Positions 46,403-57,403 of a DNA stretch of 64,000 nucleotides are shown in pieces. The position numbers were made by a program, and so were the translations under genes. The stretch is from Oscheius dolichura. Its lineage: Eukaryota; Nematoda; Chromadorea; Rhabditida; Rhabditidae. The DNA lies in the NCBI GenBank assembly GCA_932521035.1, contig OW051495.1:7626001-7690000 (forward strand), read 5' to 3'. How positions within the stretch are numbered: position 1 is the first letter of the stretch; every line of letters begins with the position of its first letter. A model generated the notes under the pieces. That model worked only from the letters and a program-made list of their open reading frames with translations. It was not told the origin of the DNA and did not search any database.

Positions 46403-48421
46403 ATGATTCGTCGTGCTGTTTGGGGTTAGTTTCTAACTTTCGTGTACTGTTTCTTCTGTTCTATTCCGTCTTCTAACTGTCAGTTCCAGCTCGCCAGTCC
46501 CTGGCCTGCCGTCTCCTCCACACCCAGCAAGAAGTCGTGACCGTCGACGACCCGTACTGTGATCCAAATAACCCCAGGAAATTGTCTCTTTCCGATGTTA
46601 GCGTTGCTCATCACCGTATCAAGGTACATTTCCTTGTTTTGTAACCAGTAAACCAACCAATTTAGAGCGGCATCATCCGGACGGATTGCCGCTACTCCCG
46701 CTACTTGTCTCACCTGACAAAGAGTGAAGTCTTTCTCAAAATGGAAGTCAACCAGTTTACTGGAAGTTTCAAGGAGCGCGGTGCCCGTTTCGCGCTGATG
46801 AATATGAGCGAAGAAGACAAGCGCCACGGGGTCTTCGCCGCCAGTGCTGGTAACCATGCCCTAGCTCTGTCTATCCACGGCAAGAAGCTCGGCATCCCCG
46901 TCACGGTCATCATGCCCCGCCACGCGCCACTGATGAAGATTACCAAGTGTCAGGAACTCGGATCAAATGTCATCGTCGAGGGAAAGGACCTGGTCTATGC
47001 CCGGCAGAAAGCCCTCACACTGGCTAAAGAATCCGGCGGGAAGTATATCAACGGCTATGATCATATTGATATCCTGGCAGGAGCAGGAACAGTCGGAATT
47101 GAGATTATTGACCAGATTGGGGATGTTGATGCTATACTCGTGCCGACGGGCGGCTGTGGACTGCTGGCTGGACTGGCGACGGCCGTCAAGGGACTCGCCC
47201 CACAGACCAAGATTATCAGCCTGGTACCGGAGACTTGCCCTTCTTTCAAGGTACGTGAAGATTCAGCCGCTCGTTCGAGGATTTTAAAACAAGCCCACGA
47301 ATTCTCAAAGTTTGAACTCTGTCTAAAAACGGTCTGGACCCGTTGGCCTCGATTTCCCACCAAAGACTTGTTTGAATTTCGATCCCCAGGCCTGGAAAAG
47401 AAGGCCAATGTCTGGAAAACAGGCAGAAGCCCCTCTCTACAATAATATGACGTCTTGAAAACATGGCCTCTTCAACCGAAATGCCGGGAGTCTGCTCGTG
47501 TTTACGGATAGCTTTTTACCTGCGAGTCATTCCTTTCGAGACCCAAACTTTTACCATATTTGGAAATTACTTTCGTTCTTTTCAGAACTCCCTCGCGGCT
47601 GGGAAAATCGTCACTACAAAGTGTGAGCCCACGCTGGCCGACGGACTGGCTGTCCCGATTATCGGAGTGAATGCCTTCCATTCGTGTAAGGACCTCGTGG
47701 ATGAGGTTGTCGAGGTCAAGGAGAGGGATATTGCTCGAGCGATTGTCAATCTAATCGAAGGAGAGAAAGTCATCTGCGAGGGAGCCGGCGCCATCAGCAC
47801 GGCGGCACTTATCTACAATAAGATGGGATTGGAAGGAAAACGAGTGGTGTGCATTCTCTCTGGGGGAAATATTGACACAACGGTGCTGGGAAGATGCCTC
47901 GATCGTGGTAGGACCCAGAGCTATTCTTAAAATTGCGCAAAATTGAAAGCTGCCGCGCGCCAATGCTAATTAAACTTCAACCGCCATTATTTTCAAGTTT
48001 TTTTCAGAATTTTAATAGCAGTGTTTGGTGTCAAAATGTAGCCCACAATGCACTCTACGAGATACCGTTACTATAAAAAGGTGAAACAATTTCAGGATTG
48101 TCATTTGACGATCGTTTGATCAAGTTCAGCGTGGTGGTATCGGACCGACCGGGTGGAGTGGCTGAACTGACCCAGATGATTGCCACCACCGGTGCCAGTA
48201 TTAAGGACATCTTCTGCGATAGGACCTTCCTCCGGCAGGATGTCTTCTCCGTCAGGATCAAGATCATTGCTGAGACGCGGGGCAAAGAACACGGCCAGGA
48301 ACTGGAGACCATGTTGAAGCGGCGCTATGCAGACGTCGATTTTCGGAAATACGGCTGGCAAGTGGAAGAAGACGTCGCCTCCGCCCCGCTGGTAGATCCT
48401 ATTCTATCCAGCGGTAAATGA
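46403..48421 (+). CDS. threonine/serine dehydratase, PLP-dependent, 464 aa
   Basis: Five exons (46403-46424, 46484-46623, 46666-47250, 47586-47907, 48096-48421) give 464 residues. The N-terminus (MIRRAVWVPARQSLACRLLH) is basic and amphipathic, a plausible mitochondrial targeting peptide. The fold-type II PLP domain contains GSFKERGARFAL with the Schiff-base lysine at about 90, ASAGNHALALS, the phosphate-binding glycine loop in PTGGCGLLAGL, and VVCILSGGNID near the end. Residues from about 365 (IKFSVVVSDRPGGVAELTQM) form an ACT-like domain, as in regulated threonine ammonia-lyases. Expected reaction: deamination of L-threonine to 2-oxobutanoate, or of serine to pyruvate. Transcribed divergently from the SDR gene, whose start is 886 bases away. 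Confidence 0.95.
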
Positions 48422-48578
48422 GAAAAAATAAAGCAAAACAGACGACAGAATAAATAGGAAAGAAACAAGGGCTCAGCTTTTCTTGGAATGCTACTATATT
48501 TCCCGTTTTTTCGTGGACAATAGCGGCGATAACTACCAATTACATGACTATTAGATCTGAAAGGGGCATACAATTTAT

Positions 48579-49238
48579 TTAAAACGATATTCCGTGGTTT
48601 TTCTCACGATCGTCGATGATCACCTTCTTCGTGAGATTTGCGAAGGTCTTCTTCAGGGGAGGGGGATTGGCAGACGAGTGCTGAATTATTTTTTACAAAG
48701 AAATAAAGTAACCTAACTTTGAACCGGTTAACAAATATTAGTGAAGAGGAAGAGCTCCATCCGGGCGAGACCCTCTCCCGGACATTGTCTCTTCCCAACG
48801 GAGAAGGGCATCACTTCCGGGTTCTGTAAATTCAATTCTTCCTGTAAAACTTGAAGTTCATTACCATTTTGACCTTCCCATTTTCCAAGAATCTCTCCGG
48901 CTCAAACTTCTCCGGATCGGGGAACAATATCGGTTCGTAGAGTTGTACTCCAATGTCTGCCGTCACGGTTGTTCCTTTGGGCAGCTAAATATTCTCATTG
49001 CCTCCTTTTTGAAGCGTCTCCTTACCAAATGCCCATTTACCACGACGTCTTTAAGTAGCGTGTGGTAGATTGGCCGGGACCAGGTTGAGCGCTCTTTGCA
49101 TTTCCTGAAATATTTGTTCGCGGACTGGGGGAAACTGACCAAGACAACGGCATGAGAGTAGGGAAGGTTGTTCTTATCGTTCATGGTGATGGGCCTTGAT
49201 GAACCGATGACTCGATCCATTTCTTTGTGCATCTCTTC
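48579..49238 (-). pseudogene. cytochrome P450 C-terminal remnant
   Basis: Minus-strand blocks at 49238-49140, 49104-49026, 48984-48865, 48823-48733 and about 48689-48579 match the last third of a nematode P450. They include EEMHKEMDRVIGSS, the LPYSHAV segment, LPKGTTVTADIGVQLYEP, the PERF motif ([12 protein letters not shown]) and the heme-binding loop [20 protein letters not shown]. The N-terminal 300 or so residues, including the I-helix, are absent upstream. The frame breaks after NLPHAT (a TAA, with the match continuing one frame over at LKDVVVNGHL), and the last junction is out of phase. A truncated, frameshifted copy is the simplest reading; a sequencing error plus missed upstream exons is less likely. 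Confidence 0.75.
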
Positions 49239-49636
49239 CTGAATATAATAGTGAATAATAAACATTTACAGCGGAATATTCAAAGGCTGTTGCTACTCGA
49301 AACATAAGAGAAGCCAGGACTCACCTGCACGGCGAAATGGTTGAGTAGGTTGGTTTTGTGAGTCCAAGATGAACGCAAGAAGAAACACCGTGTGTCTCGC
49401 CGTATGATCTTTCGGGAAGGAAGAATACTTTTGAAATATATTGAAAGTGAGAGAGGCATCGATTCTTCAAGGGTAAAATAAAAGAATTCATAACCAAAAG
49501 CCATCGCCATTGTCTCGGCCGTCGAATAATATATTCCACTTCTTTAACAGATGACCGATTTCGTTCACCTAGTTATTCCAGTACCATGACAACTTCTATA
49601 TCTTTGAATGGCTAAAATTGTTTACTTTCTTTAAAG

Positions 49637-49645
49637 GGAGCTACC

Positions 49646-49697
<52 letters not shown>

Positions 49698-49706
49698 AGC
49701 TACCAG
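49637..49706. repeat. 46-base poly-A tract between duplicated GGGAGCTACC(A/G)GTAAA
   Basis: An uninterrupted A run at 49649-49694 is bracketed by GGGAGCTACCGGTAAA and GGGAGCTACCAGTAAA. It could be a retroposition footprint or slippage. Confidence 0.7.
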
Positions 49707-49710
49707 TAAA

Positions 49711-50753
49711 AAAAATGTTGTTCGTTGATTACCTTTTTTTCGCGGGCAGCATTTTCGTTAGCGTCCTTTTTCTAAAAAAAATCGTTTCATCGACGAATTT
49801 ATTTATTTCTTCGCCTGTACTTGTTTTCTCTATATTATTTTTGTTGCTAAATGATCTACACTTCGATAGCGGTTCTTTTGCAGTATCACTGAACATGTGG
49901 CATGCCCTACAAGAAGTAAAAAATAAATAATAACGCATCAGACGAATTTGAAATAGAATTTGATGAATTTATTTTGATTTCCATATTGCTTTTGCTTCTA
50001 CTTATTTTTTACACATAGAGTAGTATGTTAGCAATATTTTGTAACGGTTACAGAAAGAAAATTGAGGAAAAATGAGCCAAATTTGCATATTGCAAGTCGC
50101 TTGCGCTTTTCATCATTATTTCATTTTCATTGTTTGTTGTATTGCTCTCTCTTGCTGTTTTATCATTTCTATTTTGTTTTCTATTATTTCTAATTGGTAG
50201 TACATTATTTTTAGATGTGCAAGGAAGAAGAAGAATCGGATTGAGCAGCAAGAGCTCTCCGCTGGACATTAGACGAATATTCCAGTAAGTCTATTTTCAA
50301 TGATTATCCTTTAAGTTAGACATCGTATTTATTATTATAAAGCTGTTCTATAGCTTCTTTTGCGTGTTTATATGTGGAATTTCCTATAATGGAGGCGGAG
50401 CTCTGCGCAAATTTTTTTTGCGAAAAAGACTTGTAATTTTTCTGCTGTTTTTGTTTCTATTGGTATTTTCTAACATTTCTTTTTCAGACTAAGCTTGTAT
50501 TTGGTCAGGAGAATGATGTGGAATATTTTCCAGGTCAGTTTATTTGTTAAAAATTGTTATTTTGTTGTGTTGTTTTCAGAATCGAACGAAGAAGGATGGA
50601 AGACTACAGCATGCCCAAGAAACGTTTATTTCGCTTTTGTGATACTTATTGTAACATTTTCTAATAAATATGTCACTAAAATCGTTAGAAAATGTGAAAA
50701 TAGCATCAACAATGGATAAAAGCAAAAAACTGAAGGTTATGTAATTCGCCGCC
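49711..50753. other. AT-rich stretch, no firm gene
   Basis: Between the P450 remnant and the proteolipid gene. A possible plus-strand exon chain (about 50216-50279, 50490-50534, 50580-50641) reads in phase but has no plausible start exon or family, so it is not called. Confidence 0.4.
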
Positions 50754-50810
50754 GCCGCACCCGTAAAATGTCGGCAGGCGTACTGTAGGCGCAAATTTTA
50801 CTGCCGGTAA
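50754..50810. mobile_element. fragment of the CACCCGTAAAA element
   Basis: GCCGCACCCGTAAAATGTCG followed by GCAGG, then an imperfect inverted arm AAATTTTACTGCCGG. A short, decayed copy. Confidence 0.5.
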
Positions 50811-51107
50811 CTCCCTTTAACTGTTTATGGTACCTGCAAGTAAGATGAAAGGGAAGAGTGTTTGGCCAATGTAGATATACCCCGCGCAAAAAGTTTTCAT
50901 ACACCTAGATCTCAGCAACAGTGTTACCTCGTGAGCTGAAACTAGCACAGTAAATGTGTATATAGGTCAACAGTCATACTACCGAGCGCTAAAAGGCCAG
51001 CGGCGAAGGCAGAACCATTGGAGCCAAATCTACGCAATATGCAGACAAAAGAGCAGAAAGAGCCAATTGCCAAGAAGAACAAGACAGAGAAGATGCCTTT
51101 ATTATCT

Positions 51108-51340
51108 TCAGGAGGTATCATTGTCGACAACCTTGGAGTCGTAAGTGACGATCACATAGATGGCATGGATGACTCCCGGAATGAAGAGAAGAAGAGTCAG
51201 TATGAGGTTCACGCAAGCAACAGAGGTACATCCCTGATGCAGGATGACGGCCAGTGGCTGAATATGGTCATAAACCTGGTTATTTTAGTCATTCTTACCG
51301 GGCAAATGAGAGCCAAGAGGATGAGAAGCACCTTGCACAT
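51108..51340 (-). CDS. UPF0057/PMP3-type proteolipid membrane protein, 63 aa
   Basis: Two exons (51340-51299 and 51257-51108) flanking a 41-base intron give 63 residues. Two hydrophobic helices (VLLILLALICPPLAVIL and ACVNLILTLLLFIPGVIHAI) are separated by a short HQGCTS loop, and the tail is YVIVTYDSK. The PPLAV and LTLLLFIPGVIHAIYVI signatures and the 55-65 residue size are those of the UPF0057 (Pmp3, plasma membrane proteolipid 3) family. Yeast Pmp3 affects membrane potential and salt tolerance. The nematode role is not known to me. Confidence 0.93.
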
Positions 51341-51534
51341 TTTGGAGAAGAACGGAGCTGGTTACTAGAGTTACCGGCAGTTGGTAAAAGGTTGGGAACA
51401 ATGGGGGACACCGTAATCTCCGTGGTTAGGACTAGTAATCTAATAAAAATTGACTAGTAAAAAAAGAAATCCGAATGTCATTCTATTTCCACTTCTCCGG
51501 GCTGTTCTCTTGTTCTTCTTCTACTCGAAGAACA

Positions 51535-52057
51535 ATGACCATTTCCGGAAACCTCCTCGGCTGTTTCTATGCCGTTGATCGTTTGTTTCGGTACGCATCT
51601 ACCCACTTTTGAATAATAATCGGCGAATTTCAGGCAGACAAAGAAGGTAGCAGCTGAAACAGTTGGAAGTATCATCAACACGGAGCCGGGTAAAAGTTCG
51701 GAAAAGGTTAAAGCACCGCCAAAGGAAGACATTGCACGGAAAAGACTGGAAGACATTGAACAGGAAGGAATTCTTGGCCAGGAAATATTCGACCATTTTG
51801 GAGTAAAAGTAAAGGAGGATGGCCCCTATTACTGTAATGTCTCATCGCGGAAAATAGAAGAAAAGGGAGACAGTGTGGACAAGAATGAGGAGCAGCCGTC
51901 CATGTGGGACTATGACCAGCGTCGGCTGCCGAAGGAATTTGACGGCTTGGATCAGAGAACATTTTTGGGGGATCCAGTACGTCACAAGCTCTGCTTTCTG
52001 GAGCTCGACGTGCTGATCAGAATTTGTGAGATGGTTGGTCATTTCCAGAGTTTTTAA
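51535..52057 (+). CDS. hypothetical protein, 159 aa
   Basis: Two exons (51535-51590, 51634-52057) around a 43-base intron give 159 residues. The N-terminus (MTISGNLLGCFYAVDRLFRQ) is mildly hydrophobic and could be a targeting segment. The rest is highly charged (Lys/Glu/Asp-rich), with KEDIARKRLEDIEQEGILGQ likely helical, then DQRRLPKEFDGLDQ and a C-terminal LCFLELDVLIRICEMVGHFQ. The codon pattern and the clean splice make it a believable gene, but I recognise no family. It is convergent with the phospholipase gene. Confidence 0.6.
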
Positions 52058-52393
52058 CACGCAACCGAGCGCGCCACTTTACCAGCGAAAAAGGCGGAAA
52101 GAGAGAAGAAACGACGGAACAGACTTTTTTGAACAAATAATAAATTCGTGCCCTACTGTCCTATTTTCCCGAGAATGTCGAGGAGTATCTGAAACCCCCA
52201 TTGTGAAATTTGGAATTGGAGACCGCGGCGAATGGAATCAAACGGGGGATTCCGATGCCAATTCTGAGGCTTTTCTTGAAATATGAAAACATTCCGTTTG
52301 TATTTGGTCTGATAATCATCCAGGGGAGCGCATGAAGAATTATTCTATTCCATGGTAACAAAATGGAATAAATTATTGTTCTTTACCGAACTC

Positions 52394-54421
52394 TCATATC
52401 TTACAAGGCTTGCTAGAAAAGTAATTAAATAATGATTGCAGCAGGGACGGTTTGGCACGATATTCGAGAAGGGAAATGAGCTGACTGACGGAATGGTTCT
52501 CCTGGGACATGTACACCTGAAGATTTATGGATCAGGGCACAAGGAGGTAAAAATTACCTTGGTCTGCCAGAGCATCTCAATCAGTACGGGATTCTTCGTC
52601 TCGGCAAGATCGATGGCTTCGGTGAGTTGAGGAGAGAAGCGGAAGTATGGTGCCCGTAGAGAGTGGCACCAGGAACGGGCTCGAGCTACCGCGGCTCCGT
52701 CAGTACATGTCACCTATGCATTGCTTTATATACAAAGTATTTACTAGGACTCACCTACTTGTTGAACTAAGACCTTCCCAAGATGAACAACTGACGGAAT
52801 GACTCCGAACAACTTTCTCAAGTCACGAAATCCCTGGGGCAGATCCAGATCAATCGATTCTGACCTGACTACGGGAGATTTCCCTGTTCCAAGAGAAAGG
52901 ACACAGCCAAGACGGACAGGTTGACGGTCCCGCTGAAGACGCTTTATAGACAGTTTTCCAACACCAAAGATACCGAGGGATCCATCTGGCATGCGGTGTT
53001 ATATACCAGGATGTCAGTGAGCAGGTCACAGCAAGGATTATTTGCGATTAATCCTCCATCCATCCACATTTTGTCCACTGAGGGAAAATAGGTGGGAGCA
53101 GCGCTAAAGAGGACATTTTTTTGAGGATATTTCAGGCTACCTAGAACATCTGGCAGCCTTCCAGGCTAACGTCGTTTTGGGATTGAACAATGTTATCGCC
53201 TCTGGGTCGCCGAAACCAGTAATAGGGCAAAGGTTATAGGAACGGACAATGTGCAACTGTGGTGGAGAGATATTAGCTTCACACGTAGTCACCATTACCC
53301 TGCAAATGAATCTATATTATAGTTGAGGAGTACTGTATACCTCTTGCCGCCCTTGCCTATTTCTTCCATGGTGGTCGTCTCCCCGAGCTCCTCCTTCAAG
53401 AGACGCTCCAATGAGGCGGCGCTGAATGGTCTCCTTCCAATAAAGACGTCATTCTACGGCAGAATAAATTTTAACACTTGGGATAATTACCTTCAATCTA
53501 AAGTACAAATTTCGGCAATGGGCAGGCGACTTTCCGTGGCACAGGGCTAGAGCCAAGATAGCTCCAGTGGAAGTACCTCCTATCCAGTCAAAGTGCTCCA
53601 TTATGGAATGGCCCAACTTTTTCTCGATCTCGATTAACATCTAACATTGTAAAGTAAAAAGTAATGTGTAAAAAGAATTACCAACCTGAATAAGAACAAG
53701 CCCCCGAATGCCGCCTCCGTCGAGCGAGAGGGCAAACACAGTCTTCGCTTCCTTTGAGACACGTTCCATGGCCGATTTCTGGCCAAAATCTTCCAAACCT
53801 TAACGGCTTATATAGCAACACGTAGTAAGGAAACCTACGGTTTGTTTCACTCCCTGGGTGCACATTTTTCACTGTGTTCAGACATTCTTCAATGTCGGCT
53901 CTAATACTTACCTAGTAAATCTGGGGCAATATAGCGTACCGATTCTTACTGGTCGACGAAAATGTGAACACATCATCACCAGAAGAAGTTTTTATTTCGA
54001 TATCAGCATCAAAAATGAGAAGAGCCTTTACCAACAAAACGGAATCGCCCTAAATAATCTGATATTCAAGAGGGGAAAGTACTTACAGCTGCTGCCTTCA
54101 TAAGCGGGGTTTGTCCTTTGCCATCTGGTTCATTCACATTGGCTCCATAGGTAAGGAACAGTACGGTGGAGTCGAGGTCCCCTCGTTCAACGGCCAAATG
54201 GAGGGCAGTTGAGCCGAAAAAATCTTTATGGTTTAAGTTTATATCACGGGGAGATTCGCGGAGCAGAACGGAGAGGATCTTAAAAAGAAGACAATAAAGG
54301 AAGGAAAATGAAGGCATACCTTGGAATCGACGGTATTGTGGAACACAGTACGACTGTACTGGTCAACTTCCATGACAGTGGCAGTCCCCAGCGATTCATT
54401 CAGTGGAGAAACCATAGTCAT
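52394..54421 (-). CDS. calcium-independent phospholipase A2 (iPLA2, patatin-like), short form, 503 aa
   Basis: Eleven exons (54421-54320, 54278-54087, 54049-53950, 53798-53686, 53640-53491, 53453-53341, 53299-53141, 53103-52974, 52932-52759, 52713-52558, 52516-52394) give 503 residues. About 1-2 ankyrin repeats lie at 50-130 (DFFGSTALHLAVERGDLDST, LTYGANVNEPDGKGQTPLMK). The patatin domain starts near 150: oxyanion loop SLDGGGIRGL at 156-165, nucleophile Ser193 in GTSTG, SAAPTYF at 310-316 and the catalytic Asp325 in DGGLIANNP, then CVLSLGTG. The enzyme hydrolyses the sn-2 ester of phospholipids through a Ser-Asp dyad. Group VI iPLA2 proteins usually carry many more ankyrin repeats, so this is a shortened paralog, or exons upstream of 54421 are missed. 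A 41-base intron (52933-52973) is needed to keep the frame. Confidence 0.9.
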
Positions 54422-55039
54422 AAATCTCACGTGGAATATGCTATGGCTTCTGTCAGGTAACTTAAATTATTGAAAAAGAAAGTAAATAAGTGTTGTAATG
54501 AAACAAAAATAAATGAAATCAGATGGTGAAAAGCCGTGGCTGTTCTGAAAAACCGATAACAGATGCTGTACGTCTGATAAGAAACACAATTCCTTCCCTC
54601 TGGATTTTTACCCTCTCGAATTTGAAAGCTCGTTATTGTAAACCCAGGGGAATTTCACAGATCTGTAGTCCGAAACGTTTGTTATAAGATATAGTCAGCT
54701 TCCAGCGAAAGAGTAACTCATTTCAGGGCCTTCATCAATTTTGGGGGCAAATGCCTTTGCTTTCCTCTGTCACCACTGAAAATCAGGAAGCCACGACTGT
54801 TTTCCGACAGAAGGTTCCGAAACGGCCGTCTCTTGCTTTGGAAATAGAGTAAAAGAAGCTGGGCAAGAAATCACAAGTCATTGGAAACCCCCTTAAAACT
54901 TTTCAAACACAACTCATTCTTGGAAGAAGACAAACTACAGAAATATGGGCAAGAAGAAGACGAGAAGAAGACAAAGAAAACAAGAAGAACAAAAGGGGGC
55001 AGCGTAATTTTTATTCACTGGATCATGCCCGTCTTTTCT

Positions 55040-56923
55040 TTAGTATTTGTGTCCGACAGGAGGGACGAGAGCGGGGAAGATCAACTTGAAGTGGCTGACG
55101 ATCTCTGTCATGCTGGGACGTGGGCCAGGCAGGGGGCTCCAGATATTCTCCATGTATTTGTTAACAGAACTGGGAGTGTTGAAGGGCATCTCCATGTGCC
55201 ATCCAGTCCTGACCTTCTGAGCCACTTCAGCTACCGACATTCCCGGGTACGGCTCGAGTCCGTCGTTGTAGATTTCCCAGATCATAACGCCGTAGGCCCA
55301 GACGTCCGTCTTCTGAGTGAACATGGCAGTCTCCATGATTTCCGGTGCTAGCCAGCGGATGGGCACGCGGCAGTTTGGATCCATCTGGAAGCAGGTGCCT
55401 TCGCGGGACAGGCCGAAGTCCGCGATCTTCACGTTGTTATTGCCGTAAAGGCAGTTCCTGGCGGCAATGTCTCGATGGAGCACCTAAACTGAACTATTTG
55501 GAAACTTTCGAAAAATCTCACATTGTTGCGGTGGATGTATTCCAGGCCCCAAGCCGCCTGGACTACCATCTCGGTCAGCTTCTCCACCGGCTGCTTGACC
55601 TTCTTCAGGTACGAGTCGAGGGCTCCCTCCTTGCAGACCTCCATCAGTACCATGAGCGGCTCCTGGAGGGTGGCCACGCCGTAGAACCTGAAAAAGAGAT
55701 TCGTCATTCCAGGTGAATCAAAAATTCTTACTTGACCACGTTGGGATGGTCGAACCGGCGCATCAGCCGGGCCTCTGCCATGATTTCCTTGATTTGCTCC
55801 TTGGTGACCGTTTCCATCTTGGCCAACTTAATGGCGACCGGCACTTCGATGCACGTGTTCTCGCCCTTGCCCTGCGGAGCGCTGGACTTCTGGCCGACGG
55901 ACGGGGTAGCCGAACGGCTGCGAAGCTTCAAAGTGCCGAGGGAGACCTCGCCAAAAGCTCCCTCACCCAACTTCCTGCCGATGGTGATGTCCTCGTGCGC
56001 GTGCTCCCACGTTTGCCTCTTGATCGGCATCTTGATGACAATTTGTCCGTCCTTGGTCAGCGGCGTGCCCTTCAGATGGAAGTCGATCATCTCCGGAATC
56101 GACGGGAAGCCGAACGTCTCGATGACGAACTTTCCTTGCGGAGTACGGGCGATGATGAAATGCTTGATTCCTTCTTTCTCCATGTGCTCCCTGCACATCG
56201 CCGACAGAATGAATGACTTCTCTCCTTTGCGGGCCTCGGAGAAACGGATCAGGAATTCGTGATTGCGTCGGAGAAGGCTGATCATATCTTCACGCGGCAG
56301 TAGGCCATGGTAGTACTCTTGCTTCGAGAGCTCTCTGAAAAAGGAGGATACAGTAAGGAGCATAGAAAACGGAAGATACGCTTACCCCCACCAAAATGCG
56401 CTTGTGAAACTAACGGCACCCGTGTGGAGAACAAAGAATTTAGGCGGCACCCGCGACCAAAAGAAGAAATTCAAGCGACATCTGATTAATACCTGGAAAT
56501 CCAACCGGCCCCGGCTTCCACAACAGAAAAGCGCGCTCGAGCGGCGCCCTTGCCCACATCGGGAAATTCACAGCGCACTCGTATTCGGAACCAAATTTTG
56601 AACGGCGCCCGTGCGCGCATCAAAGAATCAAGTGGCGCTGCGTCCAAATCGAGGAGAATAGCCGGCGCCCTTATCCAACTTGCAAAATTCAGCCGGCACC
56701 TGATCATGAAATTTAGCGGCGCCAATGCCCAGATCAAAAAAATCAAGCGGCGCCCAACTCGAGAAATCCAACCGGCGCCCGTGCGCAAAGCAAACAACAA
56801 GCGGCACCCATGCCGAAATCCGAGAAAGCCAGCCTGCGCCCGTATCATCGCGAAAAAGTAGCGAAAAGCAACCAACTTGGCAAGTTTGTCTCCAGCATTG
56901 GAAAGAGGAGCCTTCTTGGACAT
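55040..56923 (-). CDS. non-receptor tyrosine kinase, SH2 plus kinase (Fer/SPE-8-like), 419 aa
   Basis: Four exons (56923-56877, 56334-55732, 55687-55522, 55483-55040) give 419 residues. The SH2 domain spans about 23-115, with YYHGLLPRED and the phosphotyrosine-binding Arg46 in FLIRFSE. The kinase domain runs from about 130: glycine loop GEGAFGEV at 139-146, VAIK with Lys185, HRDIAARN at 275-282, DFG at 294-296, and RWLAPEIME. There is no F-BAR, SH3 or receptor segment. This compact SH2-kinase layout is that of the nematode-expanded Fer-related group that includes sperm-activation kinase SPE-8. A 28-residue insert (LRSRSATPSVGQKSSAPQGK and neighbours) lies between beta-strands 2 and 3. A TATATAAG element is about 45 bases upstream of the ATG. 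Confidence 0.96.
56400..56870. repeat. degenerate tandem repeat in intron 1 of the kinase gene
   Basis: About 12 units of roughly 35-45 bases, each built on GCGGCGCCCGTGC followed by a variable stretch ending GAAATTCAA or similar, fill most of the 542-base intron. On the minus strand the array stays open in frame with the first exon for about 145 codons. On the plus strand it is open from 56550 to 56861. Confidence 0.7.
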
Positions 56924-57403
56924 CGTATAGGAGTCAAATGAAGCTCCCGGAGATTTCCAGTCCTTATATAGCTAGCTTGGTTCAGACATGGTTTTTACCA
57001 GTTCAGCCCTGGCAGACGGTATTCAAATTAACAAAACATGCCAAAAACCGTCAACTTTTGGAAAATTACGGGAAACTGACTAGTTGATAGGGTATAGATC
57101 ATTTTCAAAGAAAATCGAGTGGATTTCAGCGTTTCAACTCGGGTCAGAAGAAACTAACGCCATCGCGGCTTTCGGCTCCCACAGCGCAAAAAATGCTACG
57201 CGCTGGTTGATTTATCTTGCCTTTTCATACAATTGCCTCTTCGAATCGAGCTCGGACCTTCATCCGCCTTCCCTCTCCTTATTTCTGTAGGTACCAAGTA
57301 AAAATGATAGAGAGCGACGCGTAGTTTAAACTAGGCCGATATTCAACTACAGTAACCAGCTATGGAGAACTGATTAATGTTTGGACAAACATATCAATTT
57401 TAT

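Noticed and set aside
50213-50641. in-phase plus-strand exon chain (FQLSLYLVRRMMWNIFQNRT and onward)
   Set aside because: No start exon with matching phase and no homology; AT-rich sequence easily yields such chains.
54728-54852. plus-strand exon-like block after TTTCAG, ending in TAA (GLHQFWGQMPLLSSVTTENQ and onward)
   Set aside because: Coding-like, but no upstream exon or start could be found between the kinase and phospholipase genes, both on the other strand.
55040-56262. long plus-strand open frames opposite the kinase gene
   Set aside because: Antisense shadows of a clear tyrosine kinase reading frame.
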